NCBI GenBank assembly: GCA_017941035.1
Contig: JAGAXG010000003.1
Coordinates: 44,552 to 108,551 of the forward strand
Origin: a bacterium
GTDB lineage: Bacteria > Cyanobacteriota > Vampirovibrionia > Gastranaerophilales > Gastranaerophilaceae
DNA length: 64,000 nt
Direction: 5' to 3'
Made by a program: the position numbers and the translations under genes. Below are positions 57,028 through 64,000 of the stretch, piece by piece. The stretch's first letter is position 1, and every line of letters starts with the position of its first letter. The notes beneath the pieces were generated by a model. The model saw only the letters and a list, made by a program, of their open reading frames with translations. It ran no database searches and was not told the origin of the DNA.

Positions 57028-57351
57028 ATGGATTTGTTGTATTATACAAAAAAAATTGCTGATCGTATAAAATACTATGATGCAATTATAGATTTTTCAG
57101 ACGAAACTCACTGGTTTAATCCTTTTTATAACCAGCCTGAAGTTATGGTAATTTGGTCAGATAAGCCGGAAGATAATGATACATATTATTGATTTATTTT
57201 TGATGCATATGAAAATTATTTTGAGGGCGAAATTGATGAAAAAGCTAATATTCGTATAGGTTTAAATTTTTTGAAAAAAGAAATAGATGAACTGATTTCT
57301 AATGAAGGAAAACATGAAAAAACAATACTTACTGCAAGACATAGTTTATAA
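57028..57351 (+). pseudogene. Hypothetical gene interrupted by an in-frame TGA
   Basis: AGGA six bases upstream favours the ATG at 57028 (MDLLYYTKKIADRIKYY). The frame meets TGA at 57190-57192 after DNDTYY, yet the same frame continues openly with plausible sequence (FIFDAYENYFEGEIDEK, LNFLKKEIDELIS) to TAA at 57349-57351. The lost codon could have been TGG. TGA ends very few genes in the window but does so at 61549, so a recoded TGA is not supported. The end of the frame overlaps the promoter box at 57341. Function unknown. Confidence 0.55.
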
Positions 57352-57356
57352 TAATT
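57341..57356 (+). promoter_or_regulatory. Pilin-family promoter box, copy upstream of miaB
   Basis: ACATAGTTTATAATAA with TATAAT at 57347-57352, identical over 16 bases to the boxes at 2322, 32187 and 63864. Here it lies 74 bases before miaB, not before a pilin. Confidence 0.55.
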
Positions 57357-57382
57357 TTGTTTATGATAGTATTATCATGCTG

Positions 57383-57402
57383 GTCGGCATTAAAGTGCCG
57401 GC
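57383..57402. repeat. GTCGGCA/TGCCGGC hairpin element, copy 2
   Basis: A 7-bp stem (one G-T pair) with a six-base loop TTAAAG in the miaB leader. Matches the element upstream of fusA (47090-47109), including a following CATTTA/CATTAA. Confidence 0.5.
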
Positions 57403-57425
57403 ATTTAGTACAAGGGAAAATTTTT

Positions 57426-58754
57426 ATGAAAAAGGTTTATATAGAGACAATGGGCTGTCAAATGAATAAGTCCGATACAGAAAGAATGCTAGGGATGCTT
57501 TCAAATTTCGGTTATCATGAAACTAAAGAGCCTAAAGAAGCGGATTTACTGATGATTAATACCTGTTCAATACGTCAGCTTAGTGAGGATAAGGCTTTTA
57601 GTTTAATTGGGACTTGGGGAAAATGGAAAAAATCCCGTCCTGACTTAAAAATAGGGTTCTGCGGATGTGTCGCTCAACAAAAAGCAGAACAAATATTTAA
57701 GCGTGCTCATTATGTAGATTTTGTTTTAGGCACTCATAAAATTTATTCTCTTCCTGCAATAATAGAAAAAATTAATAAGGGCGAAAAAGTTTGTGAATGT
57801 GAAGAAACACATCAAACTGAAGATAAAGAGGCTGTAAAATTTGAAATAGATCGTGTAAAATCAGTCAATGCTTGGATTCCAATAACAGAAGGATGTAATA
57901 ATTTTTGTACTTATTGTATAGTCCCTTATACAAGAGGGCGTGAACGTTCGCGTTTACCTGAAACAATTTTGAAAGAGGTTCATGATGCTCTAAATTCAGG
58001 ATTTAAAGAAATTACTTTATTGGGACAAAATGTAGACAGTTATGGAAAAGATTTTAAAGACAGAGAATATAGACTTGCAGATTTATTAGAAGAAGTTAAC
58101 GCTATAGAAGGTAAATTTCGTATTCGTTTTGTGACTTCTTATCCTACTGATATTACGGATGATTTGATAGAAACAGTTGTAAAACTTGATAAAGTTTGTG
58201 AGTATTTTCATATTCCTATGCAATCTGGCAGTACTCCTGTTTTGAAAGCTATGAACAGGCGTTATGACAGAGAGACTTATTTCAAAATCGCTCAAAAAAT
58301 CCGTAAAATGGTTCCTGATGTCACTATTACAAGTGATTTTATTGCCGGTTTCCCTGGGGAAACTGATGAGCAATTCGTTGAAACTCTAACTGCTATGGAA
58401 GAATTAGGTTTGGATTATTCAAATACCGCGGCATATTCTCCAAGAGAAAAAACTGTCGCAGGTAAATGGATTGATAAATTTATAGACGAAGAAATTAAGT
58501 TTGAACGTCTTGCAAGATTAAATGAGCAAAACAGAAAATGTTGTCTCGCATCAAATAAAAAGTTTGTTGGAAGAACTTTGGAAGTTTTAATTGAATCCTT
58601 TGAAAACCACAAAGGGCAAAACATTATTACGGGGCGTACGCGTAATAATAAAATTGTTCATATCCCTTATGATAAAGATATTACAGGAGAATTCGTTCAA
58701 GCCAAAATTGTTGGATGTAAGACTTGGTATTTAAATGGTGAATTGACACAATAA
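57426..58754 (+). CDS. miaB: tRNA-2-methylthio-N6-dimethylallyladenosine synthase
   Basis: MiaB is a radical-SAM methylthiotransferase acting on i6A37 of tRNAs. The 442-residue protein shows the N-terminal UPF0004 domain (MGCQMNKSDTERM, INTCSIRQ, GCVAQQ), the radical-SAM cluster GCNNFCTYCIVPYTRGRERSR and a C-terminal TRAM domain (FVGRTLEVLIESF). The ATG at 57426 has AAGGG upstream; the frame is open to 57357. The methylthiolase Cys residues are all present. It has its own leader with a hairpin. Confidence 0.95.
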   Translation: MKKVYIETMGCQMNKSDTERMLGMLSNFGYHETKEPKEADLLMINTCSIRQLSEDKAFSLIGTWGKWKKSRPDLKIGFCGCVAQQKAEQIFKRAHYVDFVLGTHKIYSLPAIIEKINKGEKVCECEETHQTEDKEAVKFEIDRVKSVNAWIPITEGCNNFCTYCIVPYTRGRERSRLPETILKEVHDALNSGFKEITLLGQNVDSYGKDFKDREYRLADLLEEVNAIEGKFRIRFVTSYPTDITDDLIETVVKLDKVCEYFHIPMQSGSTPVLKAMNRRYDRETYFKIAQKIRKMVPDVTITSDFIAGFPGETDEQFVETLTAMEELGLDYSNTAAYSPREKTVAGKWIDKFIDEEIKFERLARLNEQNRKCCLASNKKFVGRTLEVLIESFENHKGQNIITGRTRNNKIVHIPYDKDITGEFVQAKIVGCKTWYLNGELTQ

Positions 58755-58755
58755 T

Positions 58756-59100
58756 TTATTCCCCGAATTTTTCTAATAATTTTGTATATTTTTTATAATC
58801 TTTACCCCATTCGGTCATAGAGTTTATAACTGCACGCAGACTGTAACCAACATCTGTTAAAGTATATTCTACTTTTGGTGGTTTTTGGTCGTAAACATAA
58901 CGATATAAAAGATTATCGTTTTCCATTTCTTTCAATTTCGCGCTCAAAACTTTTTGAGTAATTCCTGTCACACCTTTTTTTAACTCATTAAATCTTTTTG
59001 TGCCTGTTAAAAGTTCTTTTATTATCAGTATTTTCCACCGGCATCCTATCATTTTTATAGTTGTTTCAATAGGACTTCTGGGCAAATCTTTGTATTTCAT
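58756..59100 (-). CDS. HxlR-family winged-helix transcriptional regulator
   Basis: The 114-residue protein carries the HxlR pattern: CRWKILIIKELLTGTKRFNEL, then GITQKVLSAKLKEMENDNLL, then YTLTDVGYSLRAVINSM. HxlR regulators often sense thiol, aldehyde or redox stress through a Cys near the N-terminus; here the first Cys is in KMIGCRWKIL. TATTAT ends six bases before the ATG, a leaderless arrangement. No divergent target gene is adjacent (miaB is convergent), so the regulon is unknown. Confidence 0.85.
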   Translation of the reverse strand: MKYKDLPRSPIETTIKMIGCRWKILIIKELLTGTKRFNELKKGVTGITQKVLSAKLKEMENDNLLYRYVYDQKPPKVEYTLTDVGYSLRAVINSMTEWGKDYKKYTKLLEKFGE

Positions 59101-59145
59101 AGATTTATAATACCAATTTTCAAGACAAATTTCAAAAATTTTACA

Positions 59146-60210
59146 TTAGATAAGTTTTTTCAATTCTTCAATTGAAAATTTAAAAGATTCAACAGAGCTA
59201 TATTCAATTGGGAGTATATAATTCACTCCATTTTGATCTGATTTCTTGTCAATAGTGATAGTATTAATAATTTTATTTTTATCAAAATTTGGTAAACGAG
59301 TGAAATTAAATTTTTTTATTAAATCTTCTCCCAAAAATTTATATTCTTTATCTATTTTCCCTAGTTTAAATGCTATATCAAGAGCTTTATAAATTCCCTC
59401 AATTACACATTCTCCGTGCGTATATTTATAATTTGAAAGTTTTTCTATCGCATGACCGTAAGTGTGTCCAAAATTTAATATTCTTCGCAAGCCTTTTTCT
59501 TTTTCATCTTGATTAACTACTGATATTTTTAATTTTATACATGTTTCAATGAGTTCACTTAGTGTAAAAATATCTCTGGAAAGTATTTTTGGATAATTCT
59601 GATTAAGGAAATTCATTAGTTCCAAATCTTCTCCGGTACTTTTTTCAATAAATCCGTATTTTAAAACTTCTCCCAACCCGCTTTTGAATTGACGCATGTC
59701 AAGTGTTTTGAGAAAATTCACATTTATAAAAACTGCTTTTGGCTGATAAAATGCACCAATTAAATTTTTCCCAAATTTTGTATTTATTGCCGTTTTCCCT
59801 CCGACAGAACTGTCAGTATCAGCTAATAATGTTGTGGGTACTTGAATATAATTTATTCCGCGCATGTAGGTTGAGGCACAAAATCCCGCTAAATCTCCGA
59901 CTACTCCTCCACCGATTGCAATAATTGCGTCATCTCGTTTTAAATTTTTTTTAAACGCAAAATCTAAAATTTTTGTATAATTTTTAAAATTCTTTTCTTT
60001 TTCTCCGTCAGGAAGTATAAAAATATTTTCATTGGGAAAGTTTAATAATTCCCCATACAGTTTGAAAACTTTTTTGTTAATAACGACAATATAATTTTTG
60101 TTTTCAATTTCAGAAATTATGGAGTTTTTCAGATTTTCTATATCCTTATTTGTGATATAAATCGGATAAGTTTTTTCTGTCTCATTGATTTTTACTTCAA
60201 GCCTGCACAT
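59146..60210 (-). CDS. aroB: 3-dehydroquinate synthase
   Basis: AroB converts DAHP to 3-dehydroquinate with NAD+ and Zn2+ or Co2+. The 354-residue protein has IAIGGGVVGDLAGFCASTYMRG, VPTTLLADTDSSVGGKTAINT, the Glu/His ligand region SGLGEVLKYGFIE and LNFGHTYGHAIE, and HGECVIEG. It overlaps aroK by 19 bases, so the two shikimate genes are co-translated. GAGGAAATAATAAA lies before the ATG. The C-terminal portion is slightly divergent (NFTRLPNFDKNKII). Confidence 0.94.
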   Translation of the reverse strand: MCRLEVKINETEKTYPIYITNKDIENLKNSIISEIENKNYIVVINKKVFKLYGELLNFPNENIFILPDGEKEKNFKNYTKILDFAFKKNLKRDDAIIAIGGGVVGDLAGFCASTYMRGINYIQVPTTLLADTDSSVGGKTAINTKFGKNLIGAFYQPKAVFINVNFLKTLDMRQFKSGLGEVLKYGFIEKSTGEDLELMNFLNQNYPKILSRDIFTLSELIETCIKLKISVVNQDEKEKGLRRILNFGHTYGHAIEKLSNYKYTHGECVIEGIYKALDIAFKLGKIDKEYKFLGEDLIKKFNFTRLPNFDKNKIINTITIDKKSDQNGVNYILPIEYSSVESFKFSIEELKKLI

Positions 60211-60689
60211 TTTATTATTTCCTCAACAACAGATTCTATTTTTTTATTATCGGTCAGAATTTTAATAGGGGCAAGTTTGTAATTTTTTTCACGTTTTTTT
60301 ATAATTAAGTCTATTTTTTTAATACTTATGTTTTTCAAAAGAGGTCTGTTTGATGTATTTTTCAATCTTTTAAAAATAATTTCAGGGGAAGTTTCCAGAT
60401 AAATTACCAAAGAATTTTTCAATAAAAATTCTCTTGTTTCAGAGTCCTCAAAAGCTCCCCCTCCGAGAGATATTATACCGTTTTTTGATTTTTCAAATAT
60501 TATATTTTTTTCAATATCTCTAAAATATTTTTCTCCAAATAAATCAAAAATTTCAGAAACTGATTTGCTTTCTTTTTTTTCAATTTCTTCATCGATATCA
60601 ATAAATTCAACGGCTAATCTTTGAGAAAGGAATTTCCCTATTGTTGATTTCCCGCATCCGGACATACCTGTTAAAACTATTGGTTTCAT
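60192..60689 (-). CDS. aroK: Shikimate kinase
   Basis: The 165-residue kinase phosphorylates shikimate. Motifs: P-loop LTGMSGCGKSTIGKFL, the shikimate-binding DIDEEIEKKESKSVSEIF, FGEKYFRDIE, SLGGGAFED and the lid RLKNTSNRPLLK. TATAAT ends six bases before the ATG with no ribosome site, so the aroK-aroB transcript may be leaderless. The gene order aroK-aroB is common. Confidence 0.94.
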   Translation of the reverse strand: MKPIVLTGMSGCGKSTIGKFLSQRLAVEFIDIDEEIEKKESKSVSEIFDLFGEKYFRDIEKNIIFEKSKNGIISLGGGAFEDSETREFLLKNSLVIYLETSPEIIFKRLKNTSNRPLLKNISIKKIDLIIKKREKNYKLAPIKILTDNKKIESVVEEIIKCAGLK

Positions 60690-60766
60690 ATTAATATTAT
60701 AACTTAAATTTCAAAATTGACTAAATTTTTAAATAATCGTATTATTAAACAAAAAAGAGGTAAATG

Positions 60767-61549
60767 ATGATAAAAAAGATAATTACTTTACTTGTTTTAA
60801 TAATAATTTTTTGTACGGCGTGCACTAAAAAAACTGAACGACAAGTTAATACTTTTGATGAAATTATAAAACGCGGGTATATTAATGTTGGTGTAAAAAC
60901 AGATTCTTTTCCGTTTGGTTATAAAGATTCAAAGGGTAACTATGCCGGATTTGATGTGGATTTAGCAAAAATAATTGCAGGAGAAATTTTCAAAGATAAA
61001 AGTAGAGTAAAATTTGTCCCTGTTACGTCTTCAGATAGAATGATGAAGCTTTTTTCAGAAGACATTGATTTCATTATTGCTACAATGTCTATAACAACTG
61101 CAAGGGAACAAATTTTAGATTTTTCTAATTCTTACCATAATGCAGGACAATCAATTTTAGTTCGTTCCGGTAGTAAAATTAAAGGATTGCGAGATCTAAA
61201 CAATAAAAAAGTTATTATAGTTTTCGGTTCAACAAGTGAAAGAAGCTTACGCAGTGCGGTCCCTAGTGCTTTGATTGTAGGTTATAAAAATTACAAAGAC
61301 GCTTATAAGGCTTTAAAAGCCGGAAAAGCGGATGCGATTGTCTCAGATGATAGTATTCTTCTTGGTTTTTCATTAAAAGATAGCGGAGTGAAACTTTTGC
61401 CCAAAAGGTATACAAAAGAACCGTACGCTATTGCGTTTAGGAAAGGTGCAGAATCTAAAGAACTTATAAAAATTATAAATGAAATTCTTGATAATCAGCG
61501 GCACAAAGGAGTTTTAAAAAATTTAAGAAAACAATATGGTATTAAATGA
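60767..61549 (+). CDS. Amino-acid ABC transporter substrate-binding lipoprotein
   Basis: A lipoprotein signal (MIKKIITLLVLIIIFCTAC, lipobox CTAC) precedes a type 3 solute-binding domain: GYINVGVKTDSFPFGYKDSKGNYAGFDVDLA, MKLFSEDIDFIIATMSITTAREQ, DFSNSYHNAGQSILVR and the second half with ALKAGKADAIVSDDS. ATGs occur at 60764 and 60767; AAGAGG six bases before the second favours 60767. It ends in TGA. No permease or ATPase is adjacent, so the ligand is inferred only as a polar amino acid. Confidence 0.88.
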   Translation: MIKKIITLLVLIIIFCTACTKKTERQVNTFDEIIKRGYINVGVKTDSFPFGYKDSKGNYAGFDVDLAKIIAGEIFKDKSRVKFVPVTSSDRMMKLFSEDIDFIIATMSITTAREQILDFSNSYHNAGQSILVRSGSKIKGLRDLNNKKVIIVFGSTSERSLRSAVPSALIVGYKNYKDAYKALKAGKADAIVSDDSILLGFSLKDSGVKLLPKRYTKEPYAIAFRKGAESKELIKIINEILDNQRHKGVLKNLRKQYGIK

Positions 61550-62416
61550 TTAAAGTGCAACTTCCTGTCCGATTTTGTATGAACCAATATATCTAAAAAA
61601 TGAGGTTTTAGGTTTAATTTTTTCAATTGCTTTTAACATTTGAGTATTTTGAATATGTCCATCAAAATTTACTATAAAAATATACTGATTAGGATTTGTT
61701 TTTGAAGGTTGTGATGAAATATAATTCATATTAATATTATTTTCAAGAAATATATTCAGTATTTTTAACAATGCACCAGGGGTATTGTTTGTACAAAAAA
61801 CTATTGTAGTTTTGTCTTTTCCTGTTGGAGTTGTTTCCATATCTCCAATTAAAACATAGCGAGTTTTATTGTTTTTATCATCGTGTACATTGCTTTTTAA
61901 AATATTAAGCATACAACTTTCAGCAATTTTTCTGTTCCCTATAGAGGCATATGTCAAGTTGTGATTGCTTAATTCATGTGCGGAATCAAGCATAGAAGCT
62001 GATTCTATTAAATTATAATTAAAAGGCAGTTCGTTATTAATGAAATCCTGACACTTTGAAATAAGTCTTGGAGTAGCAATAAGACCTGTTATACTGTATA
62101 ATTCCGTTGTTTTTGATAAAAGGCAATACTCAATTGGTAAAATAAGCTCACCTATAATTCGAATATTTGGATTTTCACACCTCATTAAACAATCAAAAGT
62201 TTCTCTTATTGTTCCGTCTAACGTGTTTTCAATAGGAAGGACTCCGAGAGTATCAGAATTTTGTGATACATAATCTACAATTTGTTTAATTGTTTTTAAT
62301 GGAGTTTTGAAGCATTCAAGTTTGTGAATTGCGCAGAATTCATCTGTGGCCATTTCTGAAAAAGAGTTTTCCGGTTCTAAATATGCAATATTTCTTATTG
62401 TTTCAAAATTATCCAT
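61550..62416 (-). CDS. pheA: Prephenate dehydratase with ACT domain
   Basis: PheA makes phenylpyruvate in phenylalanine biosynthesis. The 288-residue monofunctional protein has an N-terminal PDT lobe (AYLEPENSFSEMATDEF in place of the usual GPEGTFSE), the IENTLDGTIRETFDCL stretch, ASMLDSAHEL, the catalytic TRY in NKTRYVLIGD and a C-terminal ACT domain (NTPGALLKILNIFLENNINM, NQYIFIVNFDGH). The chorismate mutase domain is absent, so mutase is encoded elsewhere. It shares a divergent upstream region with the phosphomutase. Confidence 0.93.
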   Translation of the reverse strand: MDNFETIRNIAYLEPENSFSEMATDEFCAIHKLECFKTPLKTIKQIVDYVSQNSDTLGVLPIENTLDGTIRETFDCLMRCENPNIRIIGELILPIEYCLLSKTTELYSITGLIATPRLISKCQDFINNELPFNYNLIESASMLDSAHELSNHNLTYASIGNRKIAESCMLNILKSNVHDDKNNKTRYVLIGDMETTPTGKDKTTIVFCTNNTPGALLKILNIFLENNINMNYISSQPSKTNPNQYIFIVNFDGHIQNTQMLKAIEKIKPKTSFFRYIGSYKIGQEVAL

Positions 62417-62469
62417 TTACATTGCTCCCAATATCACTTATTATTATATCAGAAAAAAAGGATAAATCT

Positions 62470-63843
62470 ATGAGTAACATAAAATTTGGAACAGATGGCT
62501 GGAGAGCTGTTGTCGGTAAAGATTTCAACGAAGAAAATGTTGCGCTTGTGGCGCGTGCTGTTGGTAAATATGTTTTTGACAATTATGGGATATATAAGAA
62601 GATAATCATTGGTTATGACCCAAGAAATATGGCTGATGTTTTTTCAATGCAGTTTGCACAAATTTTAAAAGATATTGGGTTTAATGTTCTGTATAGTGAT
62701 AAAGTTATACCAACTCCTGTTTTAGCTTATAATGCAAAACTTTTAAACGCTTGTGCGGTTATGTTTACAGCATCACATAATCCGCCTGAATATTTAGGAA
62801 TAAAATTTATTCCTGATTATGCAGGTCCTGCAACAAAAGAAATTACTGATGAGATTGTTTCTAATTTAGGATGTAAAATTTCAACTTATGTTCAAGGGAA
62901 AATTATAGAAACTGATTTTTTAAATAACTATATTGCAAGAATTGAAGAAATAATAGATTTTGAAAAAATAAGAAAAGCAAATATTCGCATATTATTTGAT
63001 GGACTTTACTCTTCAAGTATAGGATATTTTGACAAATTACTTTCGAAACATGATATAAAGTTTGATTCTATTCATATGTATCATGACCCAAATTTTGGAG
63101 GAGGAATGCCCGAACCAAAACCTCAATATATGCAAGAATCAATTGATTATATAAAAAATCACAAAGGTTATGTAGCTTTTGCAAACGATGGTGATGCAGA
63201 TAGATTTGGTGTAATAAATGAAAATGGCGAATATGTCACTCCTAACGAAATTTTAGCAATTTTATTAATGCACCTTAAAAATAATAAGGGCTTTGCAGGT
63301 AGTTTTGTAAAAACGGTTGCAGGGAGTTTGATGCTTGATATCGTTTCGGATAAGTTAGGTGTTAAACTTATAGAAACGCCTGTAGGATTTAAGCATGTTG
63401 GCGAAGCAATGAGAAAATACAATCCAATTATAGCAGGAGAGGAATCCGGCGGGTTAAGTATTCAAGGTCATATTCCGGAAAAAGACGGAATCTTGGCGAA
63501 TTTACTAATATTAGAAGCTATGGCATATTTTGGCAAATCTTTAGCTCAGTTGCAAAAAGATTTAAAAGATTTTGTTGGATGTGAATTTATTAACACAAGA
63601 ATTGATAAGAAGTTGGATAATTTTGATGAAGTTAAACCTACAATTGAAAAATTTTCTCTAATGAATAAAATTGCGGGCATGAGTGTAATTAAAAAAGATG
63701 AAAAAGATGGTGTAAAACTTTATCTTGAAGATAATAGAACATGGATTTTGGTTAGACCTTCCGGTACTGAACCTCTTTTAAGAATTTATGTCGAAACTGA
63801 TGTTCAAGAAAAAATAGAAAATGTCAAGTCTCTTTTAAATTAA
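62470..63843 (+). CDS. Phosphohexomutase (GlmM/phosphoglucomutase family)
   Basis: The start at 62470 has AAAGGA upstream (MSNIKFGTDGWRAVVGK); the frame is open earlier, over pheA. The 457-residue alpha-D-phosphohexomutase has the catalytic Ser in MFTASHNPPEYLGIK, metal-binding AFANDGDADRFG, sugar-binding GEESGGLSIQGHIPEKD and the phosphate loop RPSGTEPLLRIYVE. It could be GlmM or phosphogluco/mannomutase; GTEPL and the overall length do not decide. The last 69 bases lie in the left arm of the terminal inverted repeat. Confidence 0.9.
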   Translation: MSNIKFGTDGWRAVVGKDFNEENVALVARAVGKYVFDNYGIYKKIIIGYDPRNMADVFSMQFAQILKDIGFNVLYSDKVIPTPVLAYNAKLLNACAVMFTASHNPPEYLGIKFIPDYAGPATKEITDEIVSNLGCKISTYVQGKIIETDFLNNYIARIEEIIDFEKIRKANIRILFDGLYSSSIGYFDKLLSKHDIKFDSIHMYHDPNFGGGMPEPKPQYMQESIDYIKNHKGYVAFANDGDADRFGVINENGEYVTPNEILAILLMHLKNNKGFAGSFVKTVAGSLMLDIVSDKLGVKLIETPVGFKHVGEAMRKYNPIIAGEESGGLSIQGHIPEKDGILANLLILEAMAYFGKSLAQLQKDLKDFVGCEFINTRIDKKLDNFDEVKPTIEKFSLMNKIAGMSVIKKDEKDGVKLYLEDNRTWILVRPSGTEPLLRIYVETDVQEKIENVKSLLN

Positions 63844-63874
63844 CCCTCTTGCGAAAATTTAAAACATAGTTTAT
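63775..63874 (+). repeat. Left arm of a perfect inverted repeat (100 bp in the window)
   Basis: It starts in the phosphomutase gene (at codons LLRIYVE) and covers its stop and the pilin-family promoter box up to TATA. All 100 bases pair with 63901-64000 in reverse. The repeat may continue past the window's end. Confidence 0.95.
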
Positions 63875-63877
63875 AAT
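63849..63877 (+). promoter_or_regulatory. Pilin-family promoter, copy inside the inverted repeat
   Basis: TTGCGA (63849-63854), 17 bases, TATAAT (63872-63877) in the box ACATAGTTTATAATAAGAA. The following AATACAGTGGAATTAACGG matches the 2339-2357 sequence at all but one base. Confidence 0.6.
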
Positions 63878-63900
63878 AAGAATACAGTGGAATTAACGGA

Positions 63901-64000
63901 ATAAACTATGTTTTAAATTTTCGCAAGAGGGTTAATTTAAAAGAGACTTGACATTTTCTATTTTTTCTTGAACATCAGTTTCGACATAAATTCTTAAAAG
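63901..64000 (-). repeat. Right arm of the perfect inverted repeat
   Basis: The exact reverse complement of 63775-63874, separated by a 26-base loop (63875-63900). It runs to the last base of the window. Confidence 0.95.
63932..64000 (-). CDS. Inverted copy of the phosphomutase C-terminus (partial, at the window edge)
   Basis: On the minus strand the last 69 bases read LLRIYVETDVQ... to the same stop as the gene at 62470, 22 codons plus stop. They exist only because of the inverted repeat. Whether a second full copy lies beyond the window, or this is an assembly fold-back, cannot be seen here. Confidence 0.6.
   Translation of the reverse strand, partial: LLRIYVETDVQEKIENVKSLLN

Noticed and set aside
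57190..57192. TGA read as an amino acid (alternative genetic code)
   Set aside because: TGA serves as an ordinary stop at 61549, and no conserved protein in the window needs TGA to be read through.

Overview
This is an AT-rich, gene-dense chromosomal window from a Gram-negative bacterium. It carries kdsA (KDO synthesis), an AsmA/TamB-like envelope giant, RseP and a lipoprotein transporter component, plus a three-repeat SLH-domain protein and MinD/MinE. Several pilin-like proteins carry the prepilin motif FTLAE. AT richness, SLH protein, Min system and FTLAE pseudopilins together resemble gut Vampirovibrionia/Melainabacteria (Gastranaerophilales). That placement is an inference from gene style, not from a marker search. 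No tRNA, rRNA, insertion sequence, prophage or CRISPR array was found.

Layout: 1-2290 holds the minD 3' end, minE and a thioredoxin/CcdA redox pair. 2300-2870 is a promoter fused to a broken pilin-like fragment. 2969-11679 is a long plus-strand housekeeping run: ribH, murQ, gpsA, ricT-like, kdsA, an MBL hydrolase, pheS, rseP and a NhaD-type antiporter. 11722-12950 is a pilin-like gene split at a 12-G tract. 13028-16670 has the SLH protein and a sparse stretch with small ORFs and two candidate minus-strand small RNAs. 16669-25240 holds aroQ, a degenerate histidine kinase, an orphan MalK-type ATPase, pgi, an HD protein, a DtxR regulator with an operator, and a LysM protein with seven 17-residue repeats. 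25237-38149 has a CCA-type nucleotidyltransferase, a helicase-nuclease, gyrB, a second frame-broken pilin-like gene, gpmI and a SNF2 helicase. 38246-44917 has an orphan copy of the pilin leader, a LysM-like protein and the pgpH-ybeY-dgkA-spmA-spmB block. 44938-63843 holds fusA, an SDR, tcdA, secG, a NUDIX regulator, a lytic transglycosylase, prmC, the AsmA giant, miaB, an HxlR regulator, aroB/aroK, an amino-acid binding lipoprotein, pheA and a glmM-type phosphomutase. The window ends in a perfect inverted repeat with 100-bp arms.

The most interesting signal is a small family of pilin-like surface genes. Two full-length members share a promoter, UTR and Shine-Dalgarno, then a leader peptide with a G-rich tract, then the prepilin helix and a Cys/Trp-rich C-terminal domain. 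Both are out of frame exactly at the G tract, by opposite signs (one G too many at 11828-11839, one too few at 32281-32285). A third leader copy stands alone at 38246, a fourth locus keeps only promoter and C-terminal domain (2307-2865), and a fifth keeps only the promoter inside the terminal palindrome (63849-63900). This looks like a contingency-type, decaying and shuffling family of surface pilins; assembly error in the homopolymers is the main alternative.

A second pattern is transcriptional. At least nine genes (kdsA, aroQ, an HD protein, the CCA enzyme, a DUF4145-like protein, tcdA, the AsmA giant, the HxlR regulator and aroK) have a TANAAT-like -10 box ending exactly six bases before the ATG, the signature of leaderless mRNAs. 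Metabolically the window covers much of the shikimate/phenylalanine route (aroB, aroK, aroQ, pheA), amino-sugar and cell-wall steps (murQ, phosphohexomutase, dgkA), and glycolysis (pgi, gpmI).
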